Below are positions 16,241 through 24,952 of a stretch of 64,000 nt of DNA, piece by piece (position 1 is the stretch's first letter; every line of letters begins with the position of its first letter). This stretch comes from Anoxybacter fermentans. Its GTDB lineage: Bacteria; Bacillota; Halanaerobiia; DY22613. Both the position numbers and the translations under genes were made by a program. The notes under the pieces were generated by a model. The model ran no database searches. It saw only the letters and a list, made by a program, of their open reading frames with translations, and was not told the DNA's origin. Where the stretch lies: positions 248,001-312,000 of the forward strand of contig NZ_CP016379.1 in assembly GCF_003991135.1 (NCBI RefSeq), written 5' to 3'.

Positions 16241-18004
16241 ATGATGAAAATATTGTTGACTACCTTAAATTCAAAATTTATTCATTCCAATCTGGCCCTT
16301 CGTTACCTCCGTTCTTATTGCCGGAATTTGCCTTTAAAAATTGAACTTAAGGAGTTTAATATCAATCAGAATTTAGATTATATTTTAGCAGAGATTTATA
16401 AGACAAAAGCTGATCTTGTGGCATTTAGCTGTTATATCTGGAATATTATTCCCACACTTCAGCTCTGCGGAAATTTAAAAAAGATCAAACCTGATTTAAA
16501 AATTGTGCTTGGTGGTCCGGAAGTAAGTTTTGATTCGGAGAATATTTTAAGGGATCATCCGTATCTGGATTATATCGTCAGAGGTGAAGGTGAAGAGACT
16601 TTTTATGAATTATTAGAAAATCTTTTTAATGGTAAAGAAGTTGGACTAATATCTGGGCTTACCTATCGGAAAGGTAATGAAATTATTTCTACACCAGAGC
16701 GCCCGCTTATTTCTAATCTGGATAGGATTCCTTCTCCTTTTGAAGATCATCTGGATGAATTTAAGAATAGACTGGTTTATTATGAAAGCAGTCGGGGGTG
16801 CCCCTTTAATTGCCAATATTGTCTTTCCTCTACCTTTAAAGGCGTACGTACTTTTTCGATGCAAAGGATTAAAGAAGATCTTTTAAGATTAATTGAGGCA
16901 GAAGTAAAAAAGGTCAAATTTGTCGATCGTACTTTTAACTTTAATCCTGACCATGCACTTGAGATCATGCGCTTTCTTGTAGAACACCAGAAAGAGACTA
17001 CATTTCATTTTGAGATCACTGCCCATCTAATTACAGATGAGATGCTTGATTTTCTCCGCCAGGTTCCTCAGGGGCTTTTTCAGTTTGAAATCGGAGTTCA
17101 ATCTACCCATAAACCGACTTTGCGGAAGATCAAAAGGGCTTATAACTTTGAGAGGCTGGTTGAGGTGGTAAAGGTTCTTTCAAGCTCTCGTAATATTCAT
17201 TTACATCTGGATTTAATTGCTGGTTTGCCTGAGGAAAACTATAACAGATTTCAGAAGTCCTTTAACGATGTTTTTGTTTTAAGACCTGACAACCTCCAAT
17301 TGGGATTTTTAAAACTTCTCAAGGGGTCTGGAATTCGCCAGAATGCAGAAGATTATGGGTATAAGTATATGGATCAACCGCCATATGAAGTATTGGCAAA
17401 TGATCTGATCAGTTTTGATGAAATTTTGGAATTAAAAATGATAGAAGATTTGTTAGAGACCTTTTATAACTCCCATAAATTCGAATTATCAGTTGACTTT
17501 ATCATTACTAGGTATTATCGGGAGAATCCTTTTGCTTTCTTTAAAGAGATGAAAGATTACTGGGAAGGCCAGGGATATCACCATAGACCTCACAAAGAGG
17601 CGGATTTATATAAATTTCTTTGGAAATTTTATAAAGAAAAGATTAATAAAGATTTGAAAATCTTTCAGGAATATTTAAAATTAGACTTTCTTTGCAGTAT
17701 CCGTACACATGATTTACCCAACTGGTTAAATCCGGTGAAGGTTAAAGATTATAAAAAGCGTTTTTATCAATTTATTGATGACAGGGATAAAATTGATAAG
17801 TATATTCCAGAGCTGGCCCATCTGGGGGGCAAGCAGATTATGCGGCAGATTTTAATTGAACCCTTTGCCTTTGATATTTTTGCCTATAGAGATAAAGGCT
17901 ATCAAGGTGAGCCAGGAAATGAAACTATCTTTGTGCTCTTTAATTATAAGTGTAAAGATCCAGTTACTGGTTGTGTTCAATATAAAAAGGTCCCACTTGA
18001 TTAA
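16241..18004 (+). CDS. B12-binding domain radical SAM protein (DUF4080 type)
   Basis: A 587-residue enzyme. Residues about 1-140 form a cobalamin-binding Rossmann domain (DLVAFSCYIWNIIPTLQL, VLGGPEVSFDSE, IVRGEGEETFYELL). A radical SAM core follows, with the 4Fe-4S ligands Cys187, Cys191 and Cys194 in SSRGCPFNCQYCLSS, then QFEIGVQSTHKPTL and LDLIAGLPEENYNRF. The last ~170 residues match the DUF4080-type C-terminal region often attached to such proteins (about 430-587). The classic DXHXXG cobalamin motif is not visible, as is usual in this subgroup. The substrate is unknown; methyl transfer or tRNA/cofactor modification are possibilities. The start follows AAAGGAG, and an in-frame ATG three bases later is equally possible. 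Confidence 0.88.
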   Translation: MMKILLTTLNSKFIHSNLALRYLRSYCRNLPLKIELKEFNINQNLDYILAEIYKTKADLVAFSCYIWNIIPTLQLCGNLKKIKPDLKIVLGGPEVSFDSENILRDHPYLDYIVRGEGEETFYELLENLFNGKEVGLISGLTYRKGNEIISTPERPLISNLDRIPSPFEDHLDEFKNRLVYYESSRGCPFNCQYCLSSTFKGVRTFSMQRIKEDLLRLIEAEVKKVKFVDRTFNFNPDHALEIMRFLVEHQKETTFHFEITAHLITDEMLDFLRQVPQGLFQFEIGVQSTHKPTLRKIKRAYNFERLVEVVKVLSSSRNIHLHLDLIAGLPEENYNRFQKSFNDVFVLRPDNLQLGFLKLLKGSGIRQNAEDYGYKYMDQPPYEVLANDLISFDEILELKMIEDLLETFYNSHKFELSVDFIITRYYRENPFAFFKEMKDYWEGQGYHHRPHKEADLYKFLWKFYKEKINKDLKIFQEYLKLDFLCSIRTHDLPNWLNPVKVKDYKKRFYQFIDDRDKIDKYIPELAHLGGKQIMRQILIEPFAFDIFAYRDKGYQGEPGNETIFVLFNYKCKDPVTGCVQYKKVPLD

Positions 18005-18071
18005 AAAAGAGGTAATTATATAAAAATGTTGAAATATAGAGTTAAATATTTAGATTGAAGGAGTGAAGATA

Positions 18072-19094
18072 GTGGAAAACTTAAGGGATCAACTTATGGC
18101 ATTGCCAAAGGTAGAACTTCATTTGCATTTAGATGGATCAGTTAATCCAGAGACAATTCTGGAGCTGGCTCAAAAAGAAGGAATTGACCTACCAACTGAG
18201 AATTTGGATGAACTGCGCCGTTATCTTGAAGTTCCTGAAGATTGCAAATCTCTTGGTGAGTATTTGCAAAAATTTGAATTTCCCCTTGCAGTAATGCAGA
18301 CTAAAGAAGGGTTAAAAAGAATAGCTTATGAGCTATGTGAGAGAGTAGCTAAAGAAAATGTTCGCTATTTTGAAGTCAGATTTGCTCCTCAATTACATAC
18401 ACGAAAAGGTTTAACTTTAAATGAGGTTGTGGAAGCGGTATTGGATGGACTTAATGAAGGTAAGAGAGAGTTTAATGTCAAAGCCGGATTAATTCTCTGT
18501 GCTATGCGTCATCAGCCTGTAGAAATAAACTTAGAAATTGCTGACCTGGCAGCCCGGTTTAAGGAAAAAGGTGTGGTTGCTGTGGATCTTGCTGGAGATG
18601 AGGCCAATTTCCCTGTGGAAGATCATGCAGAGGTCTTTGAAAGAGCGAAAGCCAGTGGACTTCATATCACTATTCATGCTGGAGAAGCCGCAGGTGCCCA
18701 GAGTGTGGCTAAGGCTATTGAATTGGGTGCAGAACGGATTGGGCATGGAGTACGCTCCTTTGAAGACCCGGAAGTACTGGCAAAATTGAAAGAAAAGAAA
18801 ATTTTATTGGAGGTCTGTCCGAAGAGTAATCGTCATACTAAAGCAGTAAGGAATATAAGTGAGCATCCAGTTAAGGAATATTTTGATAAAGGTATTAGAG
18901 TATCTATAAACACAGATAACCGTACTGTTTCCAATACATCATTAACAGATGAATATCAACTGGTTATGGAGGAGCTGGGCTTTACAGTTGATGAGATTAA
19001 AAAGATGATTCTTTACGCTGCTGAAACTGTCTTTTTGCCTGAATCGGAGCGGGATCAGTTGGTGCAGGAGATAAAAGCGGAGTTAGATTTATAA
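18072..19094 (+). CDS. add: Adenosine deaminase
   Basis: A 340-residue zinc hydrolase that deaminates adenosine to inosine. GTG 18072 is chosen because AAGGAG (18058-18063) lies 8 nt upstream. Zinc and catalytic motifs in order are KVELHLHLDGSVNP at the N-terminus, HITIHAGEAAG (zinc His and Glu), AERIGHGVRSFED, EVCPKSNRHTKAV and SINTDNRTVSNTSL (zinc Asp). These match bacterial Add over its full length. It ends purine salvage at inosine. It lies 67 bp after the radical SAM gene and ends at its own terminator. Confidence 0.96.
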   Translation: MENLRDQLMALPKVELHLHLDGSVNPETILELAQKEGIDLPTENLDELRRYLEVPEDCKSLGEYLQKFEFPLAVMQTKEGLKRIAYELCERVAKENVRYFEVRFAPQLHTRKGLTLNEVVEAVLDGLNEGKREFNVKAGLILCAMRHQPVEINLEIADLAARFKEKGVVAVDLAGDEANFPVEDHAEVFERAKASGLHITIHAGEAAGAQSVAKAIELGAERIGHGVRSFEDPEVLAKLKEKKILLEVCPKSNRHTKAVRNISEHPVKEYFDKGIRVSINTDNRTVSNTSLTDEYQLVMEELGFTVDEIKKMILYAAETVFLPESERDQLVQEIKAELDL

Positions 19095-19120
19095 AAGATA
19101 TAAAGGACCGATTTCAAAAG

Positions 19121-19151
19121 AGGCTTCAGCTTAAAAGCTGGAGTCTTTTTA
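19121..19151 (+). terminator. Rho-independent terminator after add
   Basis: GCTTCAGCTT pairs with AGCTGGAGTC around AAA with one mismatch and is followed by TTTTT. Confidence 0.82.
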
Positions 19152-19192
19152 TTTGCTTTAACCTGTCATCATAATTTTAATAGTATGATTAT

Positions 19193-19399
19193 ACTGCAAA
19201 AAGCTAATTTTAAGCAACATAGAAATTTTTCGTTAAACCCTTAGTGAGATTTTAGTCGAAATAAGACCTCATCACAGGAGGTGATGAACTAATCAAGGGC
19301 CAGGAAGGCCCTTTGATTAGGAAGCCTTATTTCGGCGGAAATCGAACTTTAGATGATTCGAAAAATTTCTCAAGAAGCGAAAAATTAGCTTTTTGCAGT
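19193..19399. repeat. Palindromic intergenic element, copy 7 (full length)
   Basis: It runs from ACTGCAAAAAGCTAATTTTA to AAAAATTAGCTTTTTGCAGT with both apical hairpins, and TATGATTAT and TTAACCATA border it. The rest of the 19095-19591 gap holds the add terminator and an AT-rich leader without further genes. Confidence 0.93.
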
Positions 19400-19591
19400 T
19401 TAACCATAATATTGTATTAATAAAGAAATAGATAAAGGTTAGATAATTTTCCCTATAAACTGGTTAAAAACCATCTTAAAGAGTTTTATGCAATGTCAAT
19501 GAAAAAAATCTTTTTTTATGAAGGAATTCTTTTATTTTTATCTAAATGTTTTAAGGAAAAAACTAAAAAAATAATAGGAGGTTGGTTTTTC

Positions 19592-20218
19592 ATGAAAAAA
19601 ACAACTGTACTGTTTTTAGTCGGGGCTCTGGTCTTAATATTTGGAGGCATGGTATGTGCAAAAGAATTAGAAAATATTAAGCTTATTGGTGGTATTACCT
19701 ATAATACTTATGACTATACTATTCATTCAATTGAGGGAGTAGCTGATATAAATGAAGAATTAGAAGACTTAAAAAAAGGTGTTGGATTTTTTACAGGTAT
19801 CCAATATTGGCTTAATGAGTGGGTTGGATTTGAAGCAGGGTTTGATATAGCTGGGAGTTCTTATAAAGATACATTTGATATGATTGAATTTAAATTAAAA
19901 AGTAAATTAACTGGACCTTATGGAACCCTAGTTTTACGTCTATTAGATATATTAAAAGTAAATGCAGGTATTGGTTATTATTCTTATAATCTTATCGAAT
20001 CTATTAAAACGATTGATTTTACAATATCCGAAACAATATCCAAAGGTAATGGTTTTGGAATTTTGCTGGGAGGACAAATTAGTATTCCTATCCAAAATAA
20101 TTTCTCTATTGATGGTAATGTCGGATGTCGATTAATTAACATTAATGTTGAAGAAGATAATGTTTCTATTAATATGAGTGGTTTCCGTTTTGGTGGAGGT
20201 ATTACATATCATTATTAA
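19592..20218 (+). CDS. Predicted outer-membrane beta-barrel protein
   Basis: A 208-residue secreted protein. ATG 19592 lies 9 nt after AGGAGG (19577-19582); an upstream frame extension would precede that site. A signal peptide covers about residues 1-23 (MKKTTVLFLVGALVLIFGG...VCA). The mature part alternates polar and hydrophobic residues in short strands: IKLIGGITYNTYDYTI, GFEAGFDIAGSSY, NAGIGYYSYNLIES, GFGILLGGQISIP. It ends in an aromatic residue (GGGITYHY), as in outer-membrane barrels recognised by BamA. No enzymatic motif is seen. A barrel implies a diderm envelope. The fold is inferred from pattern, not from similarity to a named family. Confidence 0.65.
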   Translation: MKKTTVLFLVGALVLIFGGMVCAKELENIKLIGGITYNTYDYTIHSIEGVADINEELEDLKKGVGFFTGIQYWLNEWVGFEAGFDIAGSSYKDTFDMIEFKLKSKLTGPYGTLVLRLLDILKVNAGIGYYSYNLIESIKTIDFTISETISKGNGFGILLGGQISIPIQNNFSIDGNVGCRLININVEEDNVSINMSGFRFGGGITYHY

Positions 20219-20238
20219 TAAAATATCATGGTAATAGG

Positions 20239-20283
20239 AAAGGAGTCTAAATTGGGGCTCCTTTTTGCAGTTTAATCATAATA
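20239..20283 (+). terminator. Terminator followed by a scrap of the palindromic element
   Basis: AAAGGAG pairs with CTCCTTT, followed by TTTGCAG. The T tract merges into CTTTTTGCAGTTTAATCAT (20261-20279), which is exactly the right end of the palindromic element, so a repeat remnant seems to supply the T tract. Confidence 0.6.
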
Positions 20284-20323
20284 AAAAATAACGATGAGAT
20301 AAAATGGTGGGAGTGATCAAGAA

Positions 20324-20445
20324 GAACTCTACTAGGAATCTATTCAGGAGCTGGTGGATTGGGTGCCAATCTGTGTGATTTTAAAAGAAATTGTCAGGGC
20401 GACTGTTTTACAGAAGGAGTTATCAATGTACATGATATTAAAGAG
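20324..20445 (+). pseudogene. Degenerate duplicate fragment of the CDF transporter gene
   Basis: About 122 bp closely match 21463-21584 inside the downstream cation transporter gene. Shared stretches include AATCTATTCAGGAGCTGGT and ATGTACATGATATTAAAG, with numerous substitutions between. It has no start and is not translatable as a useful product. It is probably a relic of a tandem duplicate. Confidence 0.82.
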
Positions 20446-20450
20446 TAAAG

Positions 20451-20483
20451 AATAAGCCGAAATAGGTAATTGGGCTTATTTTT
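20451..20483 (+). terminator. Terminator-like hairpin after the CDF fragment
   Basis: AATAAGCC pairs with GGGCTTATT and is followed by TTTTT. It may be the terminator of the lost duplicate. Confidence 0.7.
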
Positions 20484-20503
20484 TAATGTTTAAGAATTTT
20501 TGC

Positions 20504-20548
20504 AGGTTGTGGATAACATTATGATCAAACTGCACAAAGCTATTTCGG
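20504..20548. repeat. Shared 31-bp segment with DnaA-box-like motif plus truncated element copy
   Basis: Positions 20504-20534 are identical to 45181-45211 and contain TGTGGATAA (20508-20516), a perfect DnaA-box match, followed by TTATGATCAAACTGCA. The palindromic element then starts (ACTGCACAAAGCTATTTCG) but breaks off by about 20548. The rest of the gap to 20874 shows no gene; 20567-20820 is AT-rich with short hydrophobic reading in one frame but no credible start and ribosome site. Confidence 0.6.
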
Positions 20549-20874
20549 TAAAAAGGACTTGACCTTTATTACCAAATGAAGTATAATTTTAGTATTAACT
20601 ATTGCATTATACTTTGTTTTTATTATCGGAGTTGAAGTACTGGTTTTTCTTTTTATTGGATTATGGTTTGCTATTATATATAGCTATTAACCTTTTAAAT
20701 TGGCTTATCGTCCCTGGTTTGGTGAATGGGGTTGTGCCTGGCTTATGATGATTGCCTGTACTGTAAGAATAAGCTTTGTGCTAAGTAATGGTAAGCTAAA
20801 GTTGGGGGATTATTATAATTAAATTATTATTTCAAAAGTCTTATGTAAGTTGTTTTGTATTGAGGAGTGATTTT

Positions 20875-21885
20875 ATGGATATACAGGAACGGGAAGCTGT
20901 TGGAAAACGGGTATTAATAGTGACTATTATTGGGAATGTAATCTTAACAATATTGAAGGCGATTGCCGGATTTTTATCGGGAAGTACAGCTATGATCTCA
21001 GATGCTGTCCACTCTCTCTCTGATATATTGAGTACCGTTGTGGCTATGATTGGGATTAAAATTTCCAGTTTACCTGCTGATGAGGATCACCATTATGGTC
21101 ATGGTCGTGCGGAAGCAGTAGCTACCAAGATTCTCGCCATGTTAATTGTTTTTACCGGTCTGGGAATTGGTTGGGCTGCTGTTGAGGGGCTTATTCGAGG
21201 AGATTATACTATACCTGGTCAGGCTGCTTTATGGGCTGCCTTAATATCGATAGTAAGTAAGGAGTGGATGTATCGATATACCCGGAAAAAAGGAGAAGAG
21301 ATTAAGAGTAATGCCCTGATAGCCGATGCTCACCATCATCGTTCAGATGCATTTTCATCCATTACTGCATTGATAGGTATTGCTGGTGGCCGTTTGGGTT
21401 ATCCTATTCTGGATCCTATTGCTGGACTTATCGTTGCAGTCTTGGTTGTAAAAATCGGTGCCGAACTTTACTGGGAATCTATTCAGGAGCTGGTTGATCG
21501 GGCGCCGGCCCGTGAGATTTTGAAAGAAATTGCCAGGGCAACTGTATATACAGAAGGAGTTATTAATGTACATGATATTAAAGCCAGGACCCATGGCCCT
21601 CATGTTTATGTGGATTTAACGATCTGTGTTAACCGTTTTCTGCCGGTATATAAAGGTCATGAAATAGCTCATGCTACAGTAGATCACATAAAAAAACATC
21701 TTCCCGAGGTTAAAGATGTTTTAGTTCATGTCAATCCCTGTGTTCATGTAATAAATGAAGATGACTATCATCTATACTGTAATGAATGCAGTGTTTTACC
21801 AAGGGGTGAACTTCTCTTAGGCTTTGATGCTAAAGAGCGGGTTTATGAAAATCGTAAGAAATATAGATTACAGGATAATGAATGA
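20875..21885 (+). CDS. Cation diffusion facilitator (CDF) divalent metal exporter
   Basis: A 336-residue metal/proton antiporter starting at ATG 20875, 7 nt after GAGGAG. Six transmembrane segments span about residues 10-200. Metal-site motifs are STAMISDAVHSLSDILST in TM2, HHYGHGRAEAVATK after it, and IADAHHHRSDAFSS in TM5 (Asp and His ligands). The cytoplasmic ferredoxin-like domain follows (VINVHDIKARTHGPHVYVDLTICV ... VLVHVNPC). The HHHRSDA form suggests Zn/Fe/Mn or Co, but specificity is not certain. An unusual C-terminal CNECSVL stretch could add a metal ligand. A degenerate fragment of this gene lies upstream at 20324. Confidence 0.93.
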   Translation: MDIQEREAVGKRVLIVTIIGNVILTILKAIAGFLSGSTAMISDAVHSLSDILSTVVAMIGIKISSLPADEDHHYGHGRAEAVATKILAMLIVFTGLGIGWAAVEGLIRGDYTIPGQAALWAALISIVSKEWMYRYTRKKGEEIKSNALIADAHHHRSDAFSSITALIGIAGGRLGYPILDPIAGLIVAVLVVKIGAELYWESIQELVDRAPAREILKEIARATVYTEGVINVHDIKARTHGPHVYVDLTICVNRFLPVYKGHEIAHATVDHIKKHLPEVKDVLVHVNPCVHVINEDDYHLYCNECSVLPRGELLLGFDAKERVYENRKKYRLQDNE

Positions 21886-21890
21886 TAAAA

Positions 21891-21921
21891 ATGAGCCCAA
21901 CTATCTGGTTGGGCTCATTTT
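21891..21921. terminator. Bidirectional terminator between the CDF exporter and glnA
   Basis: ATGAGCCCAAC pairs with GTTGGGCTCAT around TATCTG. A and T tracts on both sides allow it to serve both convergent genes. Confidence 0.9.
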
Positions 21922-21924
21922 AAT

Positions 21925-23355
21925 TTAGAAGCTATAGTAAAGTTCAAATTCGTATGGATGGGGCCGTGTATTAACTGCCCGGGCTTCCTCACGCTTTTTA
22001 GCAATCCAGTTTTCAATGAAAGATTCGCTCATAACTCCGCCTCGTGTCAAGAACTCATGGTCGGTTTCCAGACAATCTAAGGCTTCATCTAAGCTGGCTG
22101 GTAGTGCACCGATTTTGGCCCTTTCTTCAGGAGAAAGTTCAAAAATATTGATATTATACGGTCCGTAACCTTCTTTTCTTGGGTCGATTTTATTGATTAT
22201 ACCATCAATTCCTGCCATAAGAAGAGCTGCAAAGGCAAGGTATGGATTACAGGTTGCATCAGATGGTCTAAATTCAAACCGTTTTTTTGCAGGATCTTTT
22301 ACATAACCCGGTATCCGGATTACAGAACTACGATTGGAAGTAGCAAAACATATACTGACAGGTGCTTCATATCCGGGTACGAGACGTTTATAGGAGTTAG
22401 TTGATGGATTGGTAAATCCCATCAGGGCTTTTGCGTGTTTTAAAATTCCGCCCATGTAATAAAAGGCTATTTCACTTAATCCTTCATATCCTTCGGGATC
22501 ATAGAAGATATTTTGTCCATCTTTTAATAGGTACATATGGACGTGCATTCCATTGCCTGCCTCACCGAAGATGGGTTTGGGCATGAAGGTCAATGTTTTA
22601 CCATTCCGGACTGCCACGTTTTTAAGGATATATTTTAAAAGTAATGATGTATCAGCCATTTGCCGGGGAGTATCGAATTCCAGTTCGATCTCCAACTGCC
22701 CGGGGCCGCCTACTTCGTGATGGTGGTATTTAACTTGAATACCTGCTTTTTCTAATTCAATGACCATCTCACTTCTTAAGTTATGAAGAGTATCCAAGGG
22801 GGGTGCTGCATGGTAACCACCATGCTTACGGTTTTGATAACCCAGGTTTGGATAAAGTTCATTACCTCTCCGCCAATAAGCATTTTCTGCATCCAACTTT
22901 AATTTTATATCATGAGCTTCATATTGATAGGCTATATTGTCAAATACATAGAATTCAAATTCAGGACTGATCATATTGGCATCAGCAATTCCTGATTCTT
23001 TTAGATAATCTTCGGCCTTTTTAGCAATATATCTCGGATCATGTTCAAAAGGTTCTTTTGTCTCAGAGATAGCGAAGACATCTCCAATCATACTCAAAGT
23101 AGGTACATCCCAGAACGGATCCTTAAAAGCACTGGTTATATCAGGAATAAAGACCATATCACTTTTTTCAACTTTGGTATAACCATAATTAGAACCATCA
23201 AAACCGATTCCCTCTTCAAAAATTTTAGGAGAGAGTCGGGAGACAGGGATAGTTAGATGTTTTATCTCACCTGTGAGAGCAATCATCCGGAAATCAATCA
23301 TCTGGATTTGATTTTCCTGGCAGTACCGCTGTAATTCATCATAAGATTTGAACAT
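21925..23355 (-). CDS. glnA: Glutamine synthetase, type I
   Basis: A 476-residue GS that joins ammonia to glutamate using ATP in the cytoplasm. The beta-grasp domain includes EEGIGFDGSNYGYTKVEKSDM. The catalytic domain shows SPEFEFYVFD (metal Glu), PPLDTLHNLRSEMV, KYHHHEVGGPGQLEIEL, the metal/ammonia region FMPKPIFGEAGNGMHVHMYL, NPSTNSYKRLVPGYEAPV and RSSVIRIPG with EFRPSDATCNPYLA. The GFDGSNYG form and overall length match the GSI group common in anaerobic Firmicutes and Thermotogales. No adenylylation site is obvious. The start is ATG 23355 after GGGGAAG. A TATAAT (complement of 23395-23400) is a candidate -10 without a good -35. Confidence 0.95.
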   Translation of the reverse strand: MFKSYDELQRYCQENQIQMIDFRMIALTGEIKHLTIPVSRLSPKIFEEGIGFDGSNYGYTKVEKSDMVFIPDITSAFKDPFWDVPTLSMIGDVFAISETKEPFEHDPRYIAKKAEDYLKESGIADANMISPEFEFYVFDNIAYQYEAHDIKLKLDAENAYWRRGNELYPNLGYQNRKHGGYHAAPPLDTLHNLRSEMVIELEKAGIQVKYHHHEVGGPGQLEIELEFDTPRQMADTSLLLKYILKNVAVRNGKTLTFMPKPIFGEAGNGMHVHMYLLKDGQNIFYDPEGYEGLSEIAFYYMGGILKHAKALMGFTNPSTNSYKRLVPGYEAPVSICFATSNRSSVIRIPGYVKDPAKKRFEFRPSDATCNPYLAFAALLMAGIDGIINKIDPRKEGYGPYNINIFELSPEERAKIGALPASLDEALDCLETDHEFLTRGGVMSESFIENWIAKKREEARAVNTRPHPYEFELYYSF

Positions 23356-23568
23356 ATTACTTCCCCCTTAAAAATGAATATGCTTTATTGAATAATTATA
23401 CAGAAAGTAATATTTCTGTTATTAACTTGATTATACATTAATTCAGAATTTCCTGCATATTCTGATAAAATTTCTGGGTAGACCTTCATGATGCTTCGCA
23501 TTACCATTAGAACAGTGAAAATCAAGCTTTGTTTTAGCCTGTTTTCCAACATTTTGATATTACTTTTT

Positions 23569-23764
23569 ACTGCAAAAAGCTAATTTTGAGCGACATAGAA
23601 ATTTTTCGTTTAACCATCTTAGTGAGATTTCAGACGAAATAAGGCCTCATCACAGGACGTGATGAGCTAATCAAGGGCCAAGGACGGAAGCCTTATTTCG
23701 TCTGAAATCGAACTCTAGATGGTTCGAAAAATTTCTCAAAAAGCGAAAAATTAGCTTTTTGCAG
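23569..23764. repeat. Palindromic intergenic element, copy 8
   Basis: A 196-bp copy with complete arms and the first apical hairpin. The second apical hairpin is degraded (AAGGGCCAAGGACGGAAGCC, lacking the GGCCCTTTGATTAG arm). The gap 23356-23802 otherwise holds only the glnA leader and unremarkable AT-rich DNA. Confidence 0.9.
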
Positions 23765-23802
23765 CCAAAAACAACTCATTAGAGTTTATTTTCAGAATTG
23801 GG

Positions 23803-24396
23803 TTACAACTGAATTAAAAGGGGAACCAAAATAGGTACCAGGGCAGAAAGAATAGCACCATTGACAAAAGCAAGTAGGGTAGTTTCGGGATTGGTTAGTC
23901 GTGAAATCAAAGGTAAGGTTGTATCCATACTTGTGGCTCCACTAGGTGCAATTGTGGTAATCTGACCAACATGTTTAGCTAAAAAAGGCATAATCAAAAC
24001 TGCCAGTAATTCCCTGAAAACATTCGTTAAAAAAGCCATGGCTCCTATCTCATTATTATATAAACGTGTTATCAAAATTCCAGATAAGCTATACCATCCA
24101 AAACCTGCTCCAATGGCAGTTCCTTCATTTAAAGGAAGATTAATTATAAGTGCACATAAACCTGCTGCAGCAATACTACCTATTGCAATAGCAAGGGGTA
24201 TTAAAAGGATGCGCCAGCCCTTTTCTTTAAGTCCATACCATATTTTTTTGTTCTGGCCCAGATCTATACCAATACCCAACAGAAGTATTGCCAATGCAAT
24301 AGTTGAAATCTGTTCTAAATTCTGAACCATTTGATCATTAATGAAAAAACCGAGGCCAATACCGACTCCAACAGCTCCTAATATTAACCATGCCAC
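23803..24396 (-). CDS. Lysine exporter LysO family, C-terminal (large) subunit
   Basis: A 197-residue membrane protein with about five or six transmembrane helices, matching the C-terminal two thirds of LysO (YbjE, DUF340). Characteristic stretches are ILLLGIGIDLGQNKKIW, GTAIGAGFGWYSLSGILIT and NVFRELLAVLIMPFLAKHVG, plus TSMDTTLPLISRL near the end. LysO in E. coli is one ~300-residue chain that exports lysine; here the function is split over two genes. The ATG (24396) lies inside the 3' end of the upstream gene, overlapping by 13 bp, which points to translational coupling. Confidence 0.87.
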   Translation of the reverse strand: MAWLILGAVGVGIGLGFFINDQMVQNLEQISTIALAILLLGIGIDLGQNKKIWYGLKEKGWRILLIPLAIAIGSIAAAGLCALIINLPLNEGTAIGAGFGWYSLSGILITRLYNNEIGAMAFLTNVFRELLAVLIMPFLAKHVGQITTIAPSGATSMDTTLPLISRLTNPETTLLAFVNGAILSALVPILVPLLIQL

Positions 24397-24683
24397 TTTC
24401 TGTCAGCTCCTTTTTTCTTAGAGAATAACCATTTTTCCAGAATCCAGACCAATAAAATACTGCCCAGGATACTAAAAGATGCCAGAAGAAATGATTGCAT
24501 TCCCAACTTTTTTATTTTACTTATAAGTTCAGGGTTGGAACTGATACCAGCCCCCATGCTGATTAGAAGGATAATAAGTCCTCCTGTGGTAAGCCATTGG
24601 GTGTAGGTTTGTAGTTTTGAAGGGATTAAATCCAGATAACCGATTATAAATCCTGCTATTAAAGTGATTAGAATAGTCCACAT
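24384..24683 (-). CDS. Lysine exporter LysO family, N-terminal (small) subunit
   Basis: A 99-residue membrane protein with three predicted helices (MWTILITLIAGFIIGY, TTGGLIILLISMGAGISS, LASFSILGSILLVWIL). It corresponds to the N-terminal third of LysO/DUF340. Together with the overlapping downstream gene it would rebuild one full exporter. Split LysO pairs are known in Firmicutes. The start at 24683 follows AAGGAG in the complementary strand. Confidence 0.85.
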   Translation of the reverse strand: MWTILITLIAGFIIGYLDLIPSKLQTYTQWLTTGGLIILLISMGAGISSNPELISKIKKLGMQSFLLASFSILGSILLVWILEKWLFSKKKGADRKWHG

Positions 24684-24718
24684 TTTTTTAACTCCTTATC
24701 TTTAAATTTTAAGATTAT

Positions 24719-24927
24719 ACTGCAAAAGGCTGATTTTGAGCGACATAGAAATTTTTCGCCAAATCATCTTAGCAAGATTTCCGACGAAATAAGGCCTCAT
24801 CACAGGAGGTGATGAGCTAATTCTAAGGGCCAGGAGGGCCTTTTGATTAGGAAGCCTTATTTCGGCGGAAATCGAGCTTTAGATGATTCGAAAAATTTCT
24901 CAAGAAGCGAAAAATTAGCTTTTTGCA
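24719..24927. repeat. Palindromic intergenic element, copy 9 (variant right end)
   Basis: A full-length copy with both apical hairpins and the SD-like loop CAGGAGGTGATGAG. Its right end reads TTTTTGCAATGCCC instead of TTTTTGCAGT, joining directly to the hairpin at 24927. Confidence 0.93.
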
Positions 24928-24950
24928 ATGCCCGAAGGGCATTTTGTTCT
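24927..24950 (+). terminator. Small hairpin shared with 45412-45435
   Basis: AATGCCC-GAA-GGGCATT is followed by TTGTTCTT. The sequence, including the trailing TTGTTCTTA, is repeated exactly after palindromic copy 12 at 45412. It looks like a plus-strand terminator, though no plus-strand gene ends here. Confidence 0.55.
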
Positions 24951-24952
24951 TA

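Noticed and set aside
23356-23460. GlnR/TnrA-type operator upstream of glnA
   Set aside because: TGTTATTAACTTG...TATACA has the wrong spacing for the TGTNA-N7-TNACA consensus.
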